Assembly: GCF_032399705.1 (NCBI RefSeq)
Contig: NZ_CP135922.1
Coordinates: 1,612,001 to 1,676,000, forward strand
Reading direction: 5' to 3'
Length of the DNA stretch: 64,000 bases
Origin: Paenibacillus sp. BIC5C1
Lineage (GTDB): Bacteria; Bacillota; Bacilli; Paenibacillales; Paenibacillaceae
Positions 51,677 through 59,877 of this stretch are shown here, piece by piece. The position numbers were made by a program, and so were the translations under genes. How positions within the stretch are numbered: position 1 is the first letter of the stretch; each line of letters begins with the position of its first letter. The notes under the pieces were generated by a model, which was not told where the DNA came from, ran no database searches, and saw only the letters and a list, made by a program, of their open reading frames with translations.

Positions 51677-52552
51677 TTACGTAAAAAGTGAAAAAACAAC
51701 AGCAATGCCGGTGCCAATCGCAAAAGCCGTCAGAAACGCCTCGGCTCCCTTGGATAACCCGGACACGAGATGCCCGGCCATCAGGTCACGCACAGCATTG
51801 GTAATCAGCAGTCCCGGTACCAGGGGCATGACTGAGCCAATAATGATTTTGTCCCGTTCATGACCCGCGCCCATATAGACAAGCAAAAAGGCGAGCAGAC
51901 CGATGACAAATGAAGCGGTCAGTTCGGCAAAAAACTTCACCAGTACTAATCGATGGAAGGCAATGACTGCTGCATAGCCAATACCACCGCAGAGAACCGC
52001 AGGGAGAAAGCCGACCCAGCCTCCACCAAACATAATGGTAAAGCACCCACTGGATAACGCCGCCGCCGTAAGCCTCACAACCGCAGAATAGGAGGAGGGC
52101 TGTCCCTCAATTTGTTGTAGCAATGCATAGGCGTCTTCCACGGACAATTCACCTTGTCCAATACGCCGGGAAACGGCATTCACTTCAGATATCTTGTGCA
52201 AATCCGTGGTTCGTTCAGAGATCCGTATCAGCTTGGCAGGCTCGGTTGCATCAACCGAAAAGAAGATACCTGTGGGCACAACATAACTGTGCGAATGGGG
52301 AAGGCCCAGCGCGGCAGCCATGCGTTTCATCGTATCTTCCACACGATAGGTCTCACCGCCGCTTTGAAGCATGATTTTGCCTGCCAATAGACAGATTGCA
52401 ATCACGCGGGATTGTTCAGTATGATTTGTCCCAACCAGCTCCGTCTCAGACTGAGGCACGGGTGGAGGATCATGAGGGATATATTCCAACCGGATCAAGC
52501 TCCGTTCATATGAGATAAGGCTTGGTGCCGACACCATTGTATCATATTTCAC
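51677..52552 (-). CDS. Threonine/serine exporter family protein, large subunit (ThrE_1/DUF1212)
   Basis: A 291-residue protein with a soluble N-terminal part of about 130 residues (LLAGKIMLQSGGETYRVEDTM, VVPTGIFFSVD) and about five hydrophobic segments after it (GGGWVGFLPAVLCGGIGY, GSVMPLVPGLLITNAVRDLM). This is the DUF1212/ThrE_1 architecture. It is followed by the ThrE_2-type gene after 19 bases on the same strand, so the two form an operon. Confidence 0.9.
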   Translation of the reverse strand: MKYDTMVSAPSLISYERSLIRLEYIPHDPPPVPQSETELVGTNHTEQSRVIAICLLAGKIMLQSGGETYRVEDTMKRMAAALGLPHSHSYVVPTGIFFSVDATEPAKLIRISERTTDLHKISEVNAVSRRIGQGELSVEDAYALLQQIEGQPSSYSAVVRLTAAALSSGCFTIMFGGGWVGFLPAVLCGGIGYAAVIAFHRLVLVKFFAELTASFVIGLLAFLLVYMGAGHERDKIIIGSVMPLVPGLLITNAVRDLMAGHLVSGLSKGAEAFLTAFAIGTGIAVVFSLFT

Positions 52553-52652
52553 ACGTTAACAAGGAAACATACCGCACGAACCACGGAAGTCATCCAGGTT
52601 GCCGAGATTAATGCCTACATTCACACCAAGTTGACCCGATAACGCCTAGAAC

Positions 52653-52706
52653 CCAAAAAAGCTTCGCTCCCAGGACTTGATGGCCGCAGGGAGAGAAGCT
52701 TCTTGG
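52653..52706 (-). terminator. Rho-independent terminator
   Basis: On the minus strand GAAGCTTCTCTCCC pairs with GGGAGCGAAGCTT, followed by TTTTGGG. It ends the small Sm-like protein gene. Confidence 0.87.
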
Positions 52707-52734
52707 ATTAGGCTCGATCGAGACAAAAAACAAA

Positions 52735-53040
52735 CTACATCAACAGCGTAATAACCAACAGCTCATACAGTACGAGTGGTAGAATGGTTGGTCCAAACAA
52801 GGCGCGTGGCTCAGGGTATCCATGCATCGGCGTAACCTGGAGATATAATATTCCCCGATCTGCGCTGATAATGACACCTTCCCATACCTGACCATCGATA
52901 TTTTGGACTTGCACCTTCTTGCCTACATGCTGCCGGGCTGTATGATGAAGCATATTCCGCACACTTTGCACGGATTGGAGCATTGGTTGATTGGCTTGGT
53001 ATACGACCCGTGCGGATGGTGTGGACGTGGATTCAGACAT
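52735..53040 (-). CDS. Small hypothetical protein with Sm-like segment, 101 aa
   Basis: A small protein, not assigned to a named family. Residues about 40-70 (VGKKVQVQNIDGQVWEGVII, then SADRGILYLQV) have the strand pattern of the Sm/LSm or YaeI-like small beta-barrel, as in Hfq-type folds; a short hydrophobic segment (ILPLVLYELLVITLLM) closes the protein. ATG 53040 is chosen with AGGAAGGG about 10 bases upstream; TTG 53049 in frame overlaps that site. It may interact with a membrane or with the LD-carboxypeptidase encoded upstream, but nothing proves this. Confidence 0.6.
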   Translation of the reverse strand: MSESTSTPSARVVYQANQPMLQSVQSVRNMLHHTARQHVGKKVQVQNIDGQVWEGVIISADRGILYLQVTPMHGYPEPRALFGPTILPLVLYELLVITLLM

Positions 53041-53104
53041 GATGCACAACCCTTCCTCAAAATCATTTCTTACTTCAAGGTATGCATCTGCCTACAAAAG
53101 GTGA

Positions 53105-54148
53105 TCACACAAATGCCATCTCAAGTCTTCCATGCCCATTCTCATAAGCTACGTCGCCCAGTGCGCCATTTACAAAGGTTAACTGTGGCGGGATGTGGCC
53201 AAGATCCACGTCATATAATACAGGAACATCCATATCTCCGAGAGCCGAAGACAGCGCATCGATGAAGTTGAAATCTCCTGTATCCGAATAACCAGCAGGT
53301 CGGCCGAACATGAAGCCTTTAACACCAGCAAACCAGCCAGCCTGTCTCATCTGCCATAGATGACGGTAGATATCACCCGCATTCATCTCACAGCTTTCCA
53401 GATACCAGATCGTTCCTTCTTCTGCACAATACTGATCAAGATACGCTTCAACTGGTGCGTAAGACGTGCCAATCAAACAGGTGATTGTATCCATACAGCC
53501 GCCGATCAACCGACCTGAGAATGTAACCTGCGAGTCTGCTCCTTCGGGTTGCCCCAGCTGTTTCCAACGAGAAGGAGTATCCAGATTGAACGTGGACAAA
53601 TCCGGTTTCCATTCCGATTGATAGTGAGTGGAGGAAGATTGAGTAACCTGTCCTCCCTGGCCAGTCTGTAATACATCAATCCAGCGTGCTGTCACCGGAT
53701 CGAGTTCATTGGATCTTAGATCCACGTAGTTCGTACCATGTGCCGAAGCCGTTCCGGTGATCAGGGTGTATGCGAATAAAAAGGTGCTGATATCCGAATA
53801 TCCCATAACCCATTTGGGCGGCAAGGTTTTCAAAGCTTCCCAATCGAGCAGGGGCAGGATATCCATAAGGAACTCTCCACCCCACGGAGGGATAATAGCC
53901 TGAATCTCAGGGTCGCGGAAAAATGCATTGATCTCGGCAGCGCGATCTTCCTTGGAGGAACTTACACATTTGGCGTTATGCCGTAGAAATGGGCTCTCCT
54001 GAACACCAAAACCAAGGCGCTCCATGTTGTGCCTGCTCTCTTCAAGGTAATGATGCAAGGATTCACTTACACCGCTGGATGGTGCAGCCACGCCAATGGT
54101 ATTTCCTGGAGCAAGTGGTTGCGGGTAACGAATTGAACGCTTATTCAT
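53105..54148 (-). CDS. S66 family peptidase (LD-carboxypeptidase / MccF-like)
   Basis: A 347-residue serine peptidase of family S66. The nucleophile is Ser118 in GYSDIS, and the later Glu (WYLESCEMN) and His (DLGHIPPQLTF) complete the Ser-Glu-His triad; PPWGGEFLMDILPLLD is the family pattern for the active-site groove. Members cut the L,D bond of peptidoglycan tetrapeptides during recycling, or self-immunity substrates such as microcin C (MccF). ATG 54148 has AAAGGG upstream. The MccF-like branch is favoured by the length and the HGTNYVDLRS region, but the two cannot be separated firmly. Confidence 0.88.
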   Translation of the reverse strand: MNKRSIRYPQPLAPGNTIGVAAPSSGVSESLHHYLEESRHNMERLGFGVQESPFLRHNAKCVSSSKEDRAAEINAFFRDPEIQAIIPPWGGEFLMDILPLLDWEALKTLPPKWVMGYSDISTFLFAYTLITGTASAHGTNYVDLRSNELDPVTARWIDVLQTGQGGQVTQSSSTHYQSEWKPDLSTFNLDTPSRWKQLGQPEGADSQVTFSGRLIGGCMDTITCLIGTSYAPVEAYLDQYCAEEGTIWYLESCEMNAGDIYRHLWQMRQAGWFAGVKGFMFGRPAGYSDTGDFNFIDALSSALGDMDVPVLYDVDLGHIPPQLTFVNGALGDVAYENGHGRLEMAFV

Positions 54149-54262
54149 TGTGGACACACCCTTTCCTGTGAACATACTCTATTTAATTGTAGATGGTTGA
54201 TATTTTCATTATAGTGCATGACTACTTCTTGTGGCTTGCGATTATAGCTGCTCACATTTTCT

Positions 54263-55582
54263 TTAGGGAGTTACAGGAATTTCAATGGAGAACGGTGCAC
54301 GAATTTGATCAGGGTAAGAGTCTATTTCCATTGTTAAATTTCCTTTGGCTGCGGCTCCATTTTTAATGACAACCCTTGCTTCAAAGACGGAAGGACTCCA
54401 ACCTACTTCATTAATGTCGAAAGGGTTTCCTTTGCTGTCCTCGATATTGGTAAATGATAGCCCTGAAGTAGCATTTTGAGCGTCTGCGATTGAAAACTCG
54501 AGGATCAGATTTTTGCTCTGGACCGTGCTTTGCAGGAATTTCAAACTCGATGGGCCACCTTGTATTTCACCTGAGGATGGATCGATGCTGATAACCAGTT
54601 TGTCCTTATCCACCGCTGAAAGACCAGACCCCTGCAGCGTCAGTTTTTTCGGAGTGGAGAAGTACATGCTTTCGAAAAAAACAGAACTTCCAGAGCCTGA
54701 GATGGAGGATGAATCTGTTCGCCATGCTCGGCCTTGCTCATCTACCAACTGCAAATCACGAATTCCGAAGATTTTTTTGGTGTTGTTCCGATCATATTCG
54801 ATATCAAGTACAAGACGAGTGGGATACAGAACGGCCTGTTTTACATGAATACGCTGCCCGTCCACGGTCATTGTTTGGTTTACGGGAATGATTTTTTTCA
54901 TGCCTTTCGTTAAGCTGCGATCCACTGGGAAGGTGACTTTCCACTTATTATTCGATTCCTTACCTCGCTCCTTAAATACAACGGTCAGTTCTTGTGGCGG
55001 TAAAGATTCTGTGAATGAGACATCAATTTTATCCTCATAAATGCCAAGTTCTGAAGCTGGCTGAGGAGAAGAATAGCTAAACGCAACAGGCAACTTTTTT
55101 CCATCTCTATCAAGCAAATCGATGTCATACATACCCTTCTCTGGATCTTTCATGCCTTTCATCGTGTAAAAAATAACCATGCGTGACTCATCTGTAATGA
55201 TGCTGTCCACGGTCATTGAAGCTCCATCATGCTCATCGGTCACACCAACCTTCTGTAAAAGAGACTGATCTATCGCCATCATTAACCCCTTATCCTGGCG
55301 AATCATGCTGACGATGCCCTCCATGCCCGGCAGTTGCTCCACAAAGGACGCAAAGGCGGGGGAAACGCGAATACATCCCGTAAACACGAGGATGATCGCG
55401 GCTGCCGATATGGAGCTCATATACCAGCGCAGCCGGGACTTGCGCTTGCGCGCAGCCTGACGGATTCCAGCCTGTACAGCCTGATATGCTGCGGCATCCG
55501 GTACTGGCATGGCATCGTATTCCGTTTTACGAGCACTCAGACGCTCTTCAAGTGCTTCAAATGACTTCATTTCATCGCTCAT
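54263..55582 (-). CDS. DUF4179 domain anti-sigma factor
   Basis: A 439-residue membrane protein: cytoplasmic N-terminus of about 50 residues that should bind the sigma factor, one membrane segment (about 51-70, WYMSSISAAAIILVFTGCI), and a large external part with DUF4179 at about 75-170 (FVEQLPGMEGIVSMIRQDKG) and further beta-rich repeats. This is the standard anti-sigma layout. It overlaps the sigma gene by 11 bases, which fixes the pairing. The external part is long and could sense envelope state. Confidence 0.9.
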   Translation of the reverse strand: MSDEMKSFEALEERLSARKTEYDAMPVPDAAAYQAVQAGIRQAARKRKSRLRWYMSSISAAAIILVFTGCIRVSPAFASFVEQLPGMEGIVSMIRQDKGLMMAIDQSLLQKVGVTDEHDGASMTVDSIITDESRMVIFYTMKGMKDPEKGMYDIDLLDRDGKKLPVAFSYSSPQPASELGIYEDKIDVSFTESLPPQELTVVFKERGKESNNKWKVTFPVDRSLTKGMKKIIPVNQTMTVDGQRIHVKQAVLYPTRLVLDIEYDRNNTKKIFGIRDLQLVDEQGRAWRTDSSSISGSGSSVFFESMYFSTPKKLTLQGSGLSAVDKDKLVISIDPSSGEIQGGPSSLKFLQSTVQSKNLILEFSIADAQNATSGLSFTNIEDSKGNPFDINEVGWSPSVFEARVVIKNGAAAKGNLTMEIDSYPDQIRAPFSIEIPVTP

Positions 55583-56093
55583 GAGTTACATCTCCTTTCG
55601 TTTCAAGTTGGTCCCTGAGCTGCCCAAGGGCTCGATGCAGTCGGGACTTTACGGTTCCGGTTGGGATTTCGAGAATATCAGCGACTTCTGTTAAGGAGAA
55701 ACCTTCGAAATAACTTAGAATAATAATCTGTTTGCAATCCCGATCCAGCGCAGAGACGGCTGCGTCCAGATCAGGGTCTGCGGGGTGGTCCCAGCTGCTA
55801 GGTTCATGAATTTCGGTAACGTGGCTGAATCGACTCTTGCGTTTACGTTCGTCCGCACAGTAGTTCAGCAGGATGCGGATCAGCCAAGTGGCGAAATAAG
55901 AGGGTTCTTTTAATTTCTTGAGCTTTCGATAAGCTCTGTAGGTGGATTCCTGTATCGCTTCCAGTGCATCGCCCTCGTTGTGCAGATAAGCATAGGCGAT
56001 CCGGTACAGTCGGCTCTGATGCATCTCCATTAAGGCTGCAAAAGCCTCGGCATCCCCTTTTTGTGCGGCGATGGTCAGTTGAGCAGGGGTCAC
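55572..56093 (-). CDS. ECF RNA polymerase sigma factor
   Basis: A 173-residue ECF factor of usual length. Region 2 is at about residues 20-90 (RLYRIAYAYLHNEGDALEAI, then FATWLIRILLNYCADERKRK) and region 4 at about 115-165 (LDRDCKQIIILSYFEGFSLTEVAD, then IPTGTVKSRLHRALGQL). ATG 56093 follows a GGAGG site. Its gene overlaps that of the DUF4179 anti-sigma factor. A possible self-regulated promoter lies just upstream. Confidence 0.94.
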   Translation of the reverse strand: MTPAQLTIAAQKGDAEAFAALMEMHQSRLYRIAYAYLHNEGDALEAIQESTYRAYRKLKKLKEPSYFATWLIRILLNYCADERKRKSRFSHVTEIHEPSSWDHPADPDLDAAVSALDRDCKQIIILSYFEGFSLTEVADILEIPTGTVKSRLHRALGQLRDQLETKGDVTHER

Positions 56094-56126
56094 ATGGCTC
56101 CTCCTTTCATAGATGTTGTTGCGTAT

Positions 56127-56153
56127 TAGACCGTGGTAAGGGTCAAACGGTTC
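56127..56153 (-). promoter_or_regulatory. Possible ECF-type promoter of the sigma/anti-sigma operon
   Basis: On the minus strand GAACC (56153-56149) and GGTCTA (56132-56127) are separated by 16 bases, close to ECF-type -35 (GAAC) and -10 (CGTC/GTCTA) spacing. It lies 34 bases before the sigma start codon. Auto-regulation is usual for such factors; the site itself is a guess from position and spacing. Confidence 0.35.
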
Positions 56154-56221
56154 TTGATTTTGGAAAAAAGTTATGTATACACTTACCGAAGACTACCAAA
56201 AAGAAGGAAATTGCGCAGAAA

Positions 56222-56283
56222 ACTGAAAACAACCGCCAAGCCCCCTTTATGTAAAGAGAGGAGTTCGGCGGTTGTTTTGTTTT
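56222..56283. terminator. Rho-independent terminator
   Basis: AAAACAACCGCCAAGCC... pairs with ...GGAGTTCGGCGGTTGTTTT, with T runs at both ends. It lies between two minus-strand units and closes the GNAT-Nudix gene transcript. Confidence 0.85.
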
Positions 56284-56326
56284 ATATGACTTGTCTGACC
56301 GTAATGAGGTTAGTTTCCCCCCGCTT

Positions 56327-57427
56327 TCAATCTTCAGAATAAAGATGGGATTTTTTCGCGGCTTCCAGACCAGGCACCGCGAAACTGGCAAGCGGCGATG
56401 GCAGATCATCCAGCGGGAACCAACCAATCTCACCAATCGCTCCGCCTTCTTCGAGGTTACGAGCAACGCCGCTAATAACTCGAGTTGAGTAGAGGACGGA
56501 AATCCAATGTTCTTGTTTTTCAGGTCGGATCGTCTCTGCGGTGCAGAGCAGCTTGTCGATGACAATATCCAGATCGACTTCTTCCTTGATCTCCCGAATG
56601 ACGGTCGTTTCAATGGATTCGTACGGGTCCACTTTGCCCCCAGGGATACTCCAGGTGTACTGTTCAGGCTGACGATTCCGCCAAACCAAAAGGACTTCAT
56701 TACGATCGTTGAGGATGACCGCTCCCACGCCAATGCGAGGTTGGACAAGAGAGTTCTCTGTACCTTTGGCGTTAAGTGAGGACAGCGCAGATCCTTCGGC
56801 AGCGACCAATCGTGAGTTTAAGTGATCTTCCCTCTGTTTAGCTCCCTGGACATGAGTAGACTGAAACGCGAGCGGAAGTTTGGTCTGTGTGGACCATTCT
56901 TCTGCAAGAATACTCATGGAGATCAGGTCATAATGCGTACCATCGCGTAGAACGGCAGAGCGCTGGCGGCCTTCCTCCCGAAATCCAGCTTTTAGATAGG
57001 CATGTCTCGCAGTCTCATTGTATTCAATCACTTCCAGCGCAATCCGGTTCAGATTCAATTCATGGAATCCATAACGAATAATCAGGGCGAGAGCATCACT
57101 GCCGTATCCTTTGCCCCGATCTTTATCATCACCAATACCAATGGCCAGGCGTGCAGAGCGGTTATTCCATTCAATTCGGTAGAGGGCCGTGAATCCGATG
57201 AACCGATTGTCCTCCAGTGTACGCAGTGCAAATTCAAAGCCGTTGTCTCTGCGCACTGCGGATGACCCCGTCTCATCCGGCGTTAGCGGAACAGCAATAT
57301 CGGTATCCAGATTACGCAAGTAATCATAACTGTCAGTGAAGCGGGAGAGCCGCATGCAGTCTTCTGGGCAAGGAGCGGCCAGCCGGACTTTGGAGCCTTG
57401 AAAAGCATTTAAATGACGTGGAGCCAT
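56327..57427 (-). CDS. GNAT acetyltransferase - Nudix hydrolase fusion protein
   Basis: A 366-residue two-domain protein. Residues about 1-175 form a RimJ/RimL-like GNAT domain (acetyl-CoA loop DRGKGYGSDAL, then NETARHAYLKAGFREEGR). After a polar linker, residues about 225-355 form a Nudix domain with PGGKVDPYESIETTVIREIK and EEVDL, the Nudix box in which the usual late Gly is replaced by Asp. GNAT acetylates amines or protein N-termini; Nudix enzymes hydrolyse nucleoside diphosphate derivatives. Both active-site motifs look functional. The fusion might link two modifications of one substrate. ATG 57427 follows a GAGGTG site. Confidence 0.85.
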   Translation of the reverse strand: MAPRHLNAFQGSKVRLAAPCPEDCMRLSRFTDSYDYLRNLDTDIAVPLTPDETGSSAVRRDNGFEFALRTLEDNRFIGFTALYRIEWNNRSARLAIGIGDDKDRGKGYGSDALALIIRYGFHELNLNRIALEVIEYNETARHAYLKAGFREEGRQRSAVLRDGTHYDLISMSILAEEWSTQTKLPLAFQSTHVQGAKQREDHLNSRLVAAEGSALSSLNAKGTENSLVQPRIGVGAVILNDRNEVLLVWRNRQPEQYTWSIPGGKVDPYESIETTVIREIKEEVDLDIVIDKLLCTAETIRPEKQEHWISVLYSTRVISGVARNLEEGGAIGEIGWFPLDDLPSPLASFAVPGLEAAKKSHLYSED

Positions 57428-57627
57428 GTTGCACCTCTTTTATTGGATATGAAATCATACATTTTATCTCATTATACTACGAATCAGAGAGGATACCGAA
57501 AAAGGGCACAAGCAGGGGAGCACATCCTCCTGATTAAAGAAAATAAAAGCGACGCTAAATGCGTTTAATATAGATCAATATAATTCAATATAGATCCTCT
57601 GCATACTTCCGATCGCTGACAAAACAA

Positions 57628-57651
57628 AAAGCAGCCAAAAGGCTGCTCTAT
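57628..57651 (-). terminator. Rho-independent terminator
   Basis: On the minus strand AGCAGCC-TTTT-GGCTGCT is followed by TTTTGTTTTG. It ends the flgB transcript 6 bases after the stop. Confidence 0.88.
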
Positions 57652-57657
57652 CATTCA

Positions 57658-58110
57658 TTATTTCATATCCTGCAACAGGTTTTTCATTTTCTTGTAGTGC
57701 CCGCTGACCCGATCAACCATGTAGTTATACATAAGCTGATTCTCCGAAAGATTCGCCATTTCCTTGTCAATATCAACGTTATTGTTGTTATTATTCATGG
57801 ATGTTTCGTTGTTCTCGACAATCCGGTAGTTTACGATGGAATCATTGGGATTACTGACCGGAAAGTGCTTTTCATGAGTCCGCTTCATATCGAGCTGATC
57901 TGTTTTGCCATTCTCAATAATACGTCTAAGCTCTTCCTCAAACTCCACCGATTTCTTTTTGTAATTGGGTGTGTCTGCGTTGGCAATATTTTCAGTGGTA
58001 ACCTTGTGCTGCGCGTTCAGCGCCTGTAACAGAGATTCATTGCGTCTGGAAGTGTTCGTTTCAATCAACGGCTCAGTCTCCTTCAATGAAAATGCAATTG
58101 CTTTCATCAT
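57658..58110 (-). CDS. flgB: FlgB-like flagellar basal-body rod protein (stand-alone)
   Basis: A 150-residue rod protein. The N-terminal motif LQALNAQHKVTTENIANADT, then PNYKKK, and the C-terminal EMANLSENQLMYNYMVDRV are the paired signatures of FlgB. An Asn-rich insert (six Asn) lies in the middle and the N-terminus is about 15 residues longer than usual. FlgB is normally the first gene of a large fla/che operon, but here it stands alone between a terminator and speD. It may be a second FlgB or a displaced one. Confidence 0.85.
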   Translation of the reverse strand: MMKAIAFSLKETEPLIETNTSRRNESLLQALNAQHKVTTENIANADTPNYKKKSVEFEEELRRIIENGKTDQLDMKRTHEKHFPVSNPNDSIVNYRIVENNETSMNNNNNNVDIDKEMANLSENQLMYNYMVDRVSGHYKKMKNLLQDMK

Positions 58111-58145
58111 AAAAAAATGAGCTACTGCCTGTCAAGTTAGGCAAA

Positions 58146-58215
58146 AGAAAAGGACAAGCGCATGACGGAGGACTCCATTATGAAATCCTGCTTCATGACA
58201 TCTTATCCTTGTCCC
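58146..58215 (-). terminator. Probable terminator of speD
   Basis: On the minus strand GGACAAG (58214-58208) pairs with CTTGTCC (58158-58152), with an inner TCATG/CATGA pair, and TTTTCTTTT follows. The loop is long, so strength is uncertain. Confidence 0.6.
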
Positions 58216-58247
58216 ACCCGTATGAATCAGTCCTCACGAATTAGTTA

Positions 58248-59063
58248 TTAAGAAGGACGATTGATGTTTTTGCCATAATAAATCTCATCCATCTCCAACT
58301 TCAACCACTCCGTAATTTCCTGTTGCTCAGCCTTGCTCAGTTTATCTTTGGTATAACCAAACAGATAGTTATCCAGATCGAATTCTTTCAGTTTGCACTT
58401 GGTGTGAAAAATGTTCTCCTGATAGACGTTTACGTCAATCATGTCGAAGCTGCTCTTGATCTCATCCGGAATATAATTCTGGATCGAACCGATCTCATGA
58501 TCAATGAACAGCTTGCGTCCACTCGTATCCCGTGTAAAACCACGTACCCGGTAATCCATCGTCATGATATCCGTATCGAACGAGTGGATCAGATAGTTCA
58601 GTGCCTTTAGCGGCGAGATTTCACCACAGGTAGAGACGTCAATATCTGCCCGGAATGTACTGATGCCTTCACTCGGGTGGAATTCGGGGTACGTATGAAC
58701 GGTAATATGGCTTTTGTCGAGCTGCATGACAACATTATCGGGCAGGGGGCCTGGAGATTCATCGAAGGATTCTTCGGGGATCTCCACAATGGGGCCTTCC
58801 GACACAAGCATCGTCACACTTGCACCCTGAGGAACATAGTCCTGTTGGGCGATATTCAGCACATGGGCACCGATAATGTCAGACACATTATTCAGGATTT
58901 TGCTCAGCCGAGCCGCATTATATTGTTCATCAATATATTCAATGTAAGCTTCGCGTTCATCTTTGGTTTTCGTATAACAGATATCGTACATATTGAAACT
59001 CAGCGACTTGGTCAGGTTGTTGAATCCATGCAGTTGAATGCGCTGCTCTGGCGTTAATGTCAT
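58248..59063 (-). CDS. speD: S-adenosylmethionine decarboxylase proenzyme (E. coli type)
   Basis: A 271-residue proenzyme of the long Gram-negative-type SpeD class. It cleaves itself at the Lys-Ser bond of [13 protein letters not shown] (Ser118), giving a pyruvoyl group, and then decarboxylates S-adenosylmethionine for spermidine synthesis. The catalytic region continues with the conserved Cys in [21 protein letters not shown] 59063 is taken as start because GGGGA lies upstream; ATG 59087 has no ribosome site. No speE is next to it. Many Bacillus use a much shorter SpeD, so the long form is worth noting. Confidence 0.93.
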   Translation of the reverse strand: MTLTPEQRIQLHGFNNLTKSLSFNMYDICYTKTKDEREAYIEYIDEQYNAARLSKILNNVSDIIGAHVLNIAQQDYVPQGASVTMLVSEGPIVEIPEESFDESPGPLPDNVVMQLDKSHITVHTYPEFHPSEGISTFRADIDVSTCGEISPLKALNYLIHSFDTDIMTMDYRVRGFTRDTSGRKLFIDHEIGSIQNYIPDEIKSSFDMIDVNVYQENIFHTKCKLKEFDLDNYLFGYTKDKLSKAEQQEITEWLKLEMDEIYYGKNINRPS

Positions 59064-59184
59064 GGTTGCAGTTCCCCTTTGTCCCATACGACATGGTAAT
59101 CGCAGTTTTACTACTACTTATACCCAACCTGCTGCCAAAAAAAACATATGTACGTCATTCTTTGTTACTCCAGTCAGGCACAGA

Positions 59185-59766
59185 TCAGAATGAAGGATCG
59201 TCGTAATTCCCTACATCGTTCATCCGTTCATCTTCGGCAACCGATTGAATATCCTCCGAGGTGATGCTGATGATGGTGTAATCTTCATTCTGCTGTTTTT
59301 TGACTGCTTTTTCCTTAATAAAACGGGGACTGCCATCCCCGGCATCTTCATCATACACGAGCAGGAGACCGTCGCTTTTGCGCAGCAGTAAGTCATCCCG
59401 CGCAGTAAACTGCCACGGGCCGATATACGGCTGACGACTAATCGCGCCATAATAGTCTACACCTTGCAGAATGGAGCGATAATAATCCTGTTTGTCTTCC
59501 TTCCATTGTTCCTCAGGATTTTGAAAAGCAGTAATGATCGACAGCTTCAGATCCGGGAACGTCTTCTTTAGCTCAAGTACCACTTCGCAGGCCCACAGGT
59601 CTACACCGTATTGGCCTGGCGTCAGCACCCACTCCAGCCCGTCTTCGACCAGAGGTGTAAGACGGGAAGAGATCGCCTTTTTGATGAAAGGAATTCCCTC
59701 ATGCTTCTGTCCAAAAATCTGTAGTTCATGTGCACGATAACCGGTAATCAACACGTTTTTCAGCAT
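59185..59766 (-). CDS. YpsA/DUF1273 SLOG family protein
   Basis: A 193-residue protein of the YpsA family, a member of the SLOG (SMF/DprA-LOG) superfamily with a Rossmann-like fold. Family features: VLITGYRAHELQIFG at the N-terminus, WVLTPGQYGVDLWACEV, LSIITAFQNPEEQW and DGLLLVYDEDAGDGSPRF. In B. subtilis, YpsA is linked to cell division and stress. Its ligand is unknown. It follows the RluA-type gene by about 110 bases on the same strand. Confidence 0.9.
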   Translation of the reverse strand: MLKNVLITGYRAHELQIFGQKHEGIPFIKKAISSRLTPLVEDGLEWVLTPGQYGVDLWACEVVLELKKTFPDLKLSIITAFQNPEEQWKEDKQDYYRSILQGVDYYGAISRQPYIGPWQFTARDDLLLRKSDGLLLVYDEDAGDGSPRFIKEKAVKKQQNEDYTIISITSEDIQSVAEDERMNDVGNYDDPSF

Positions 59767-59877
59767 CGGTTCCTCCTTTCAGGCGTGGTCAGGCCAGCGG
59801 CCAGTTCCGGCACCGTAGCTTGTCCAGAATCGGCTGAAATCGCAGAGTCAGCGCTGCCTGTTCTTTGAATCATCCCG

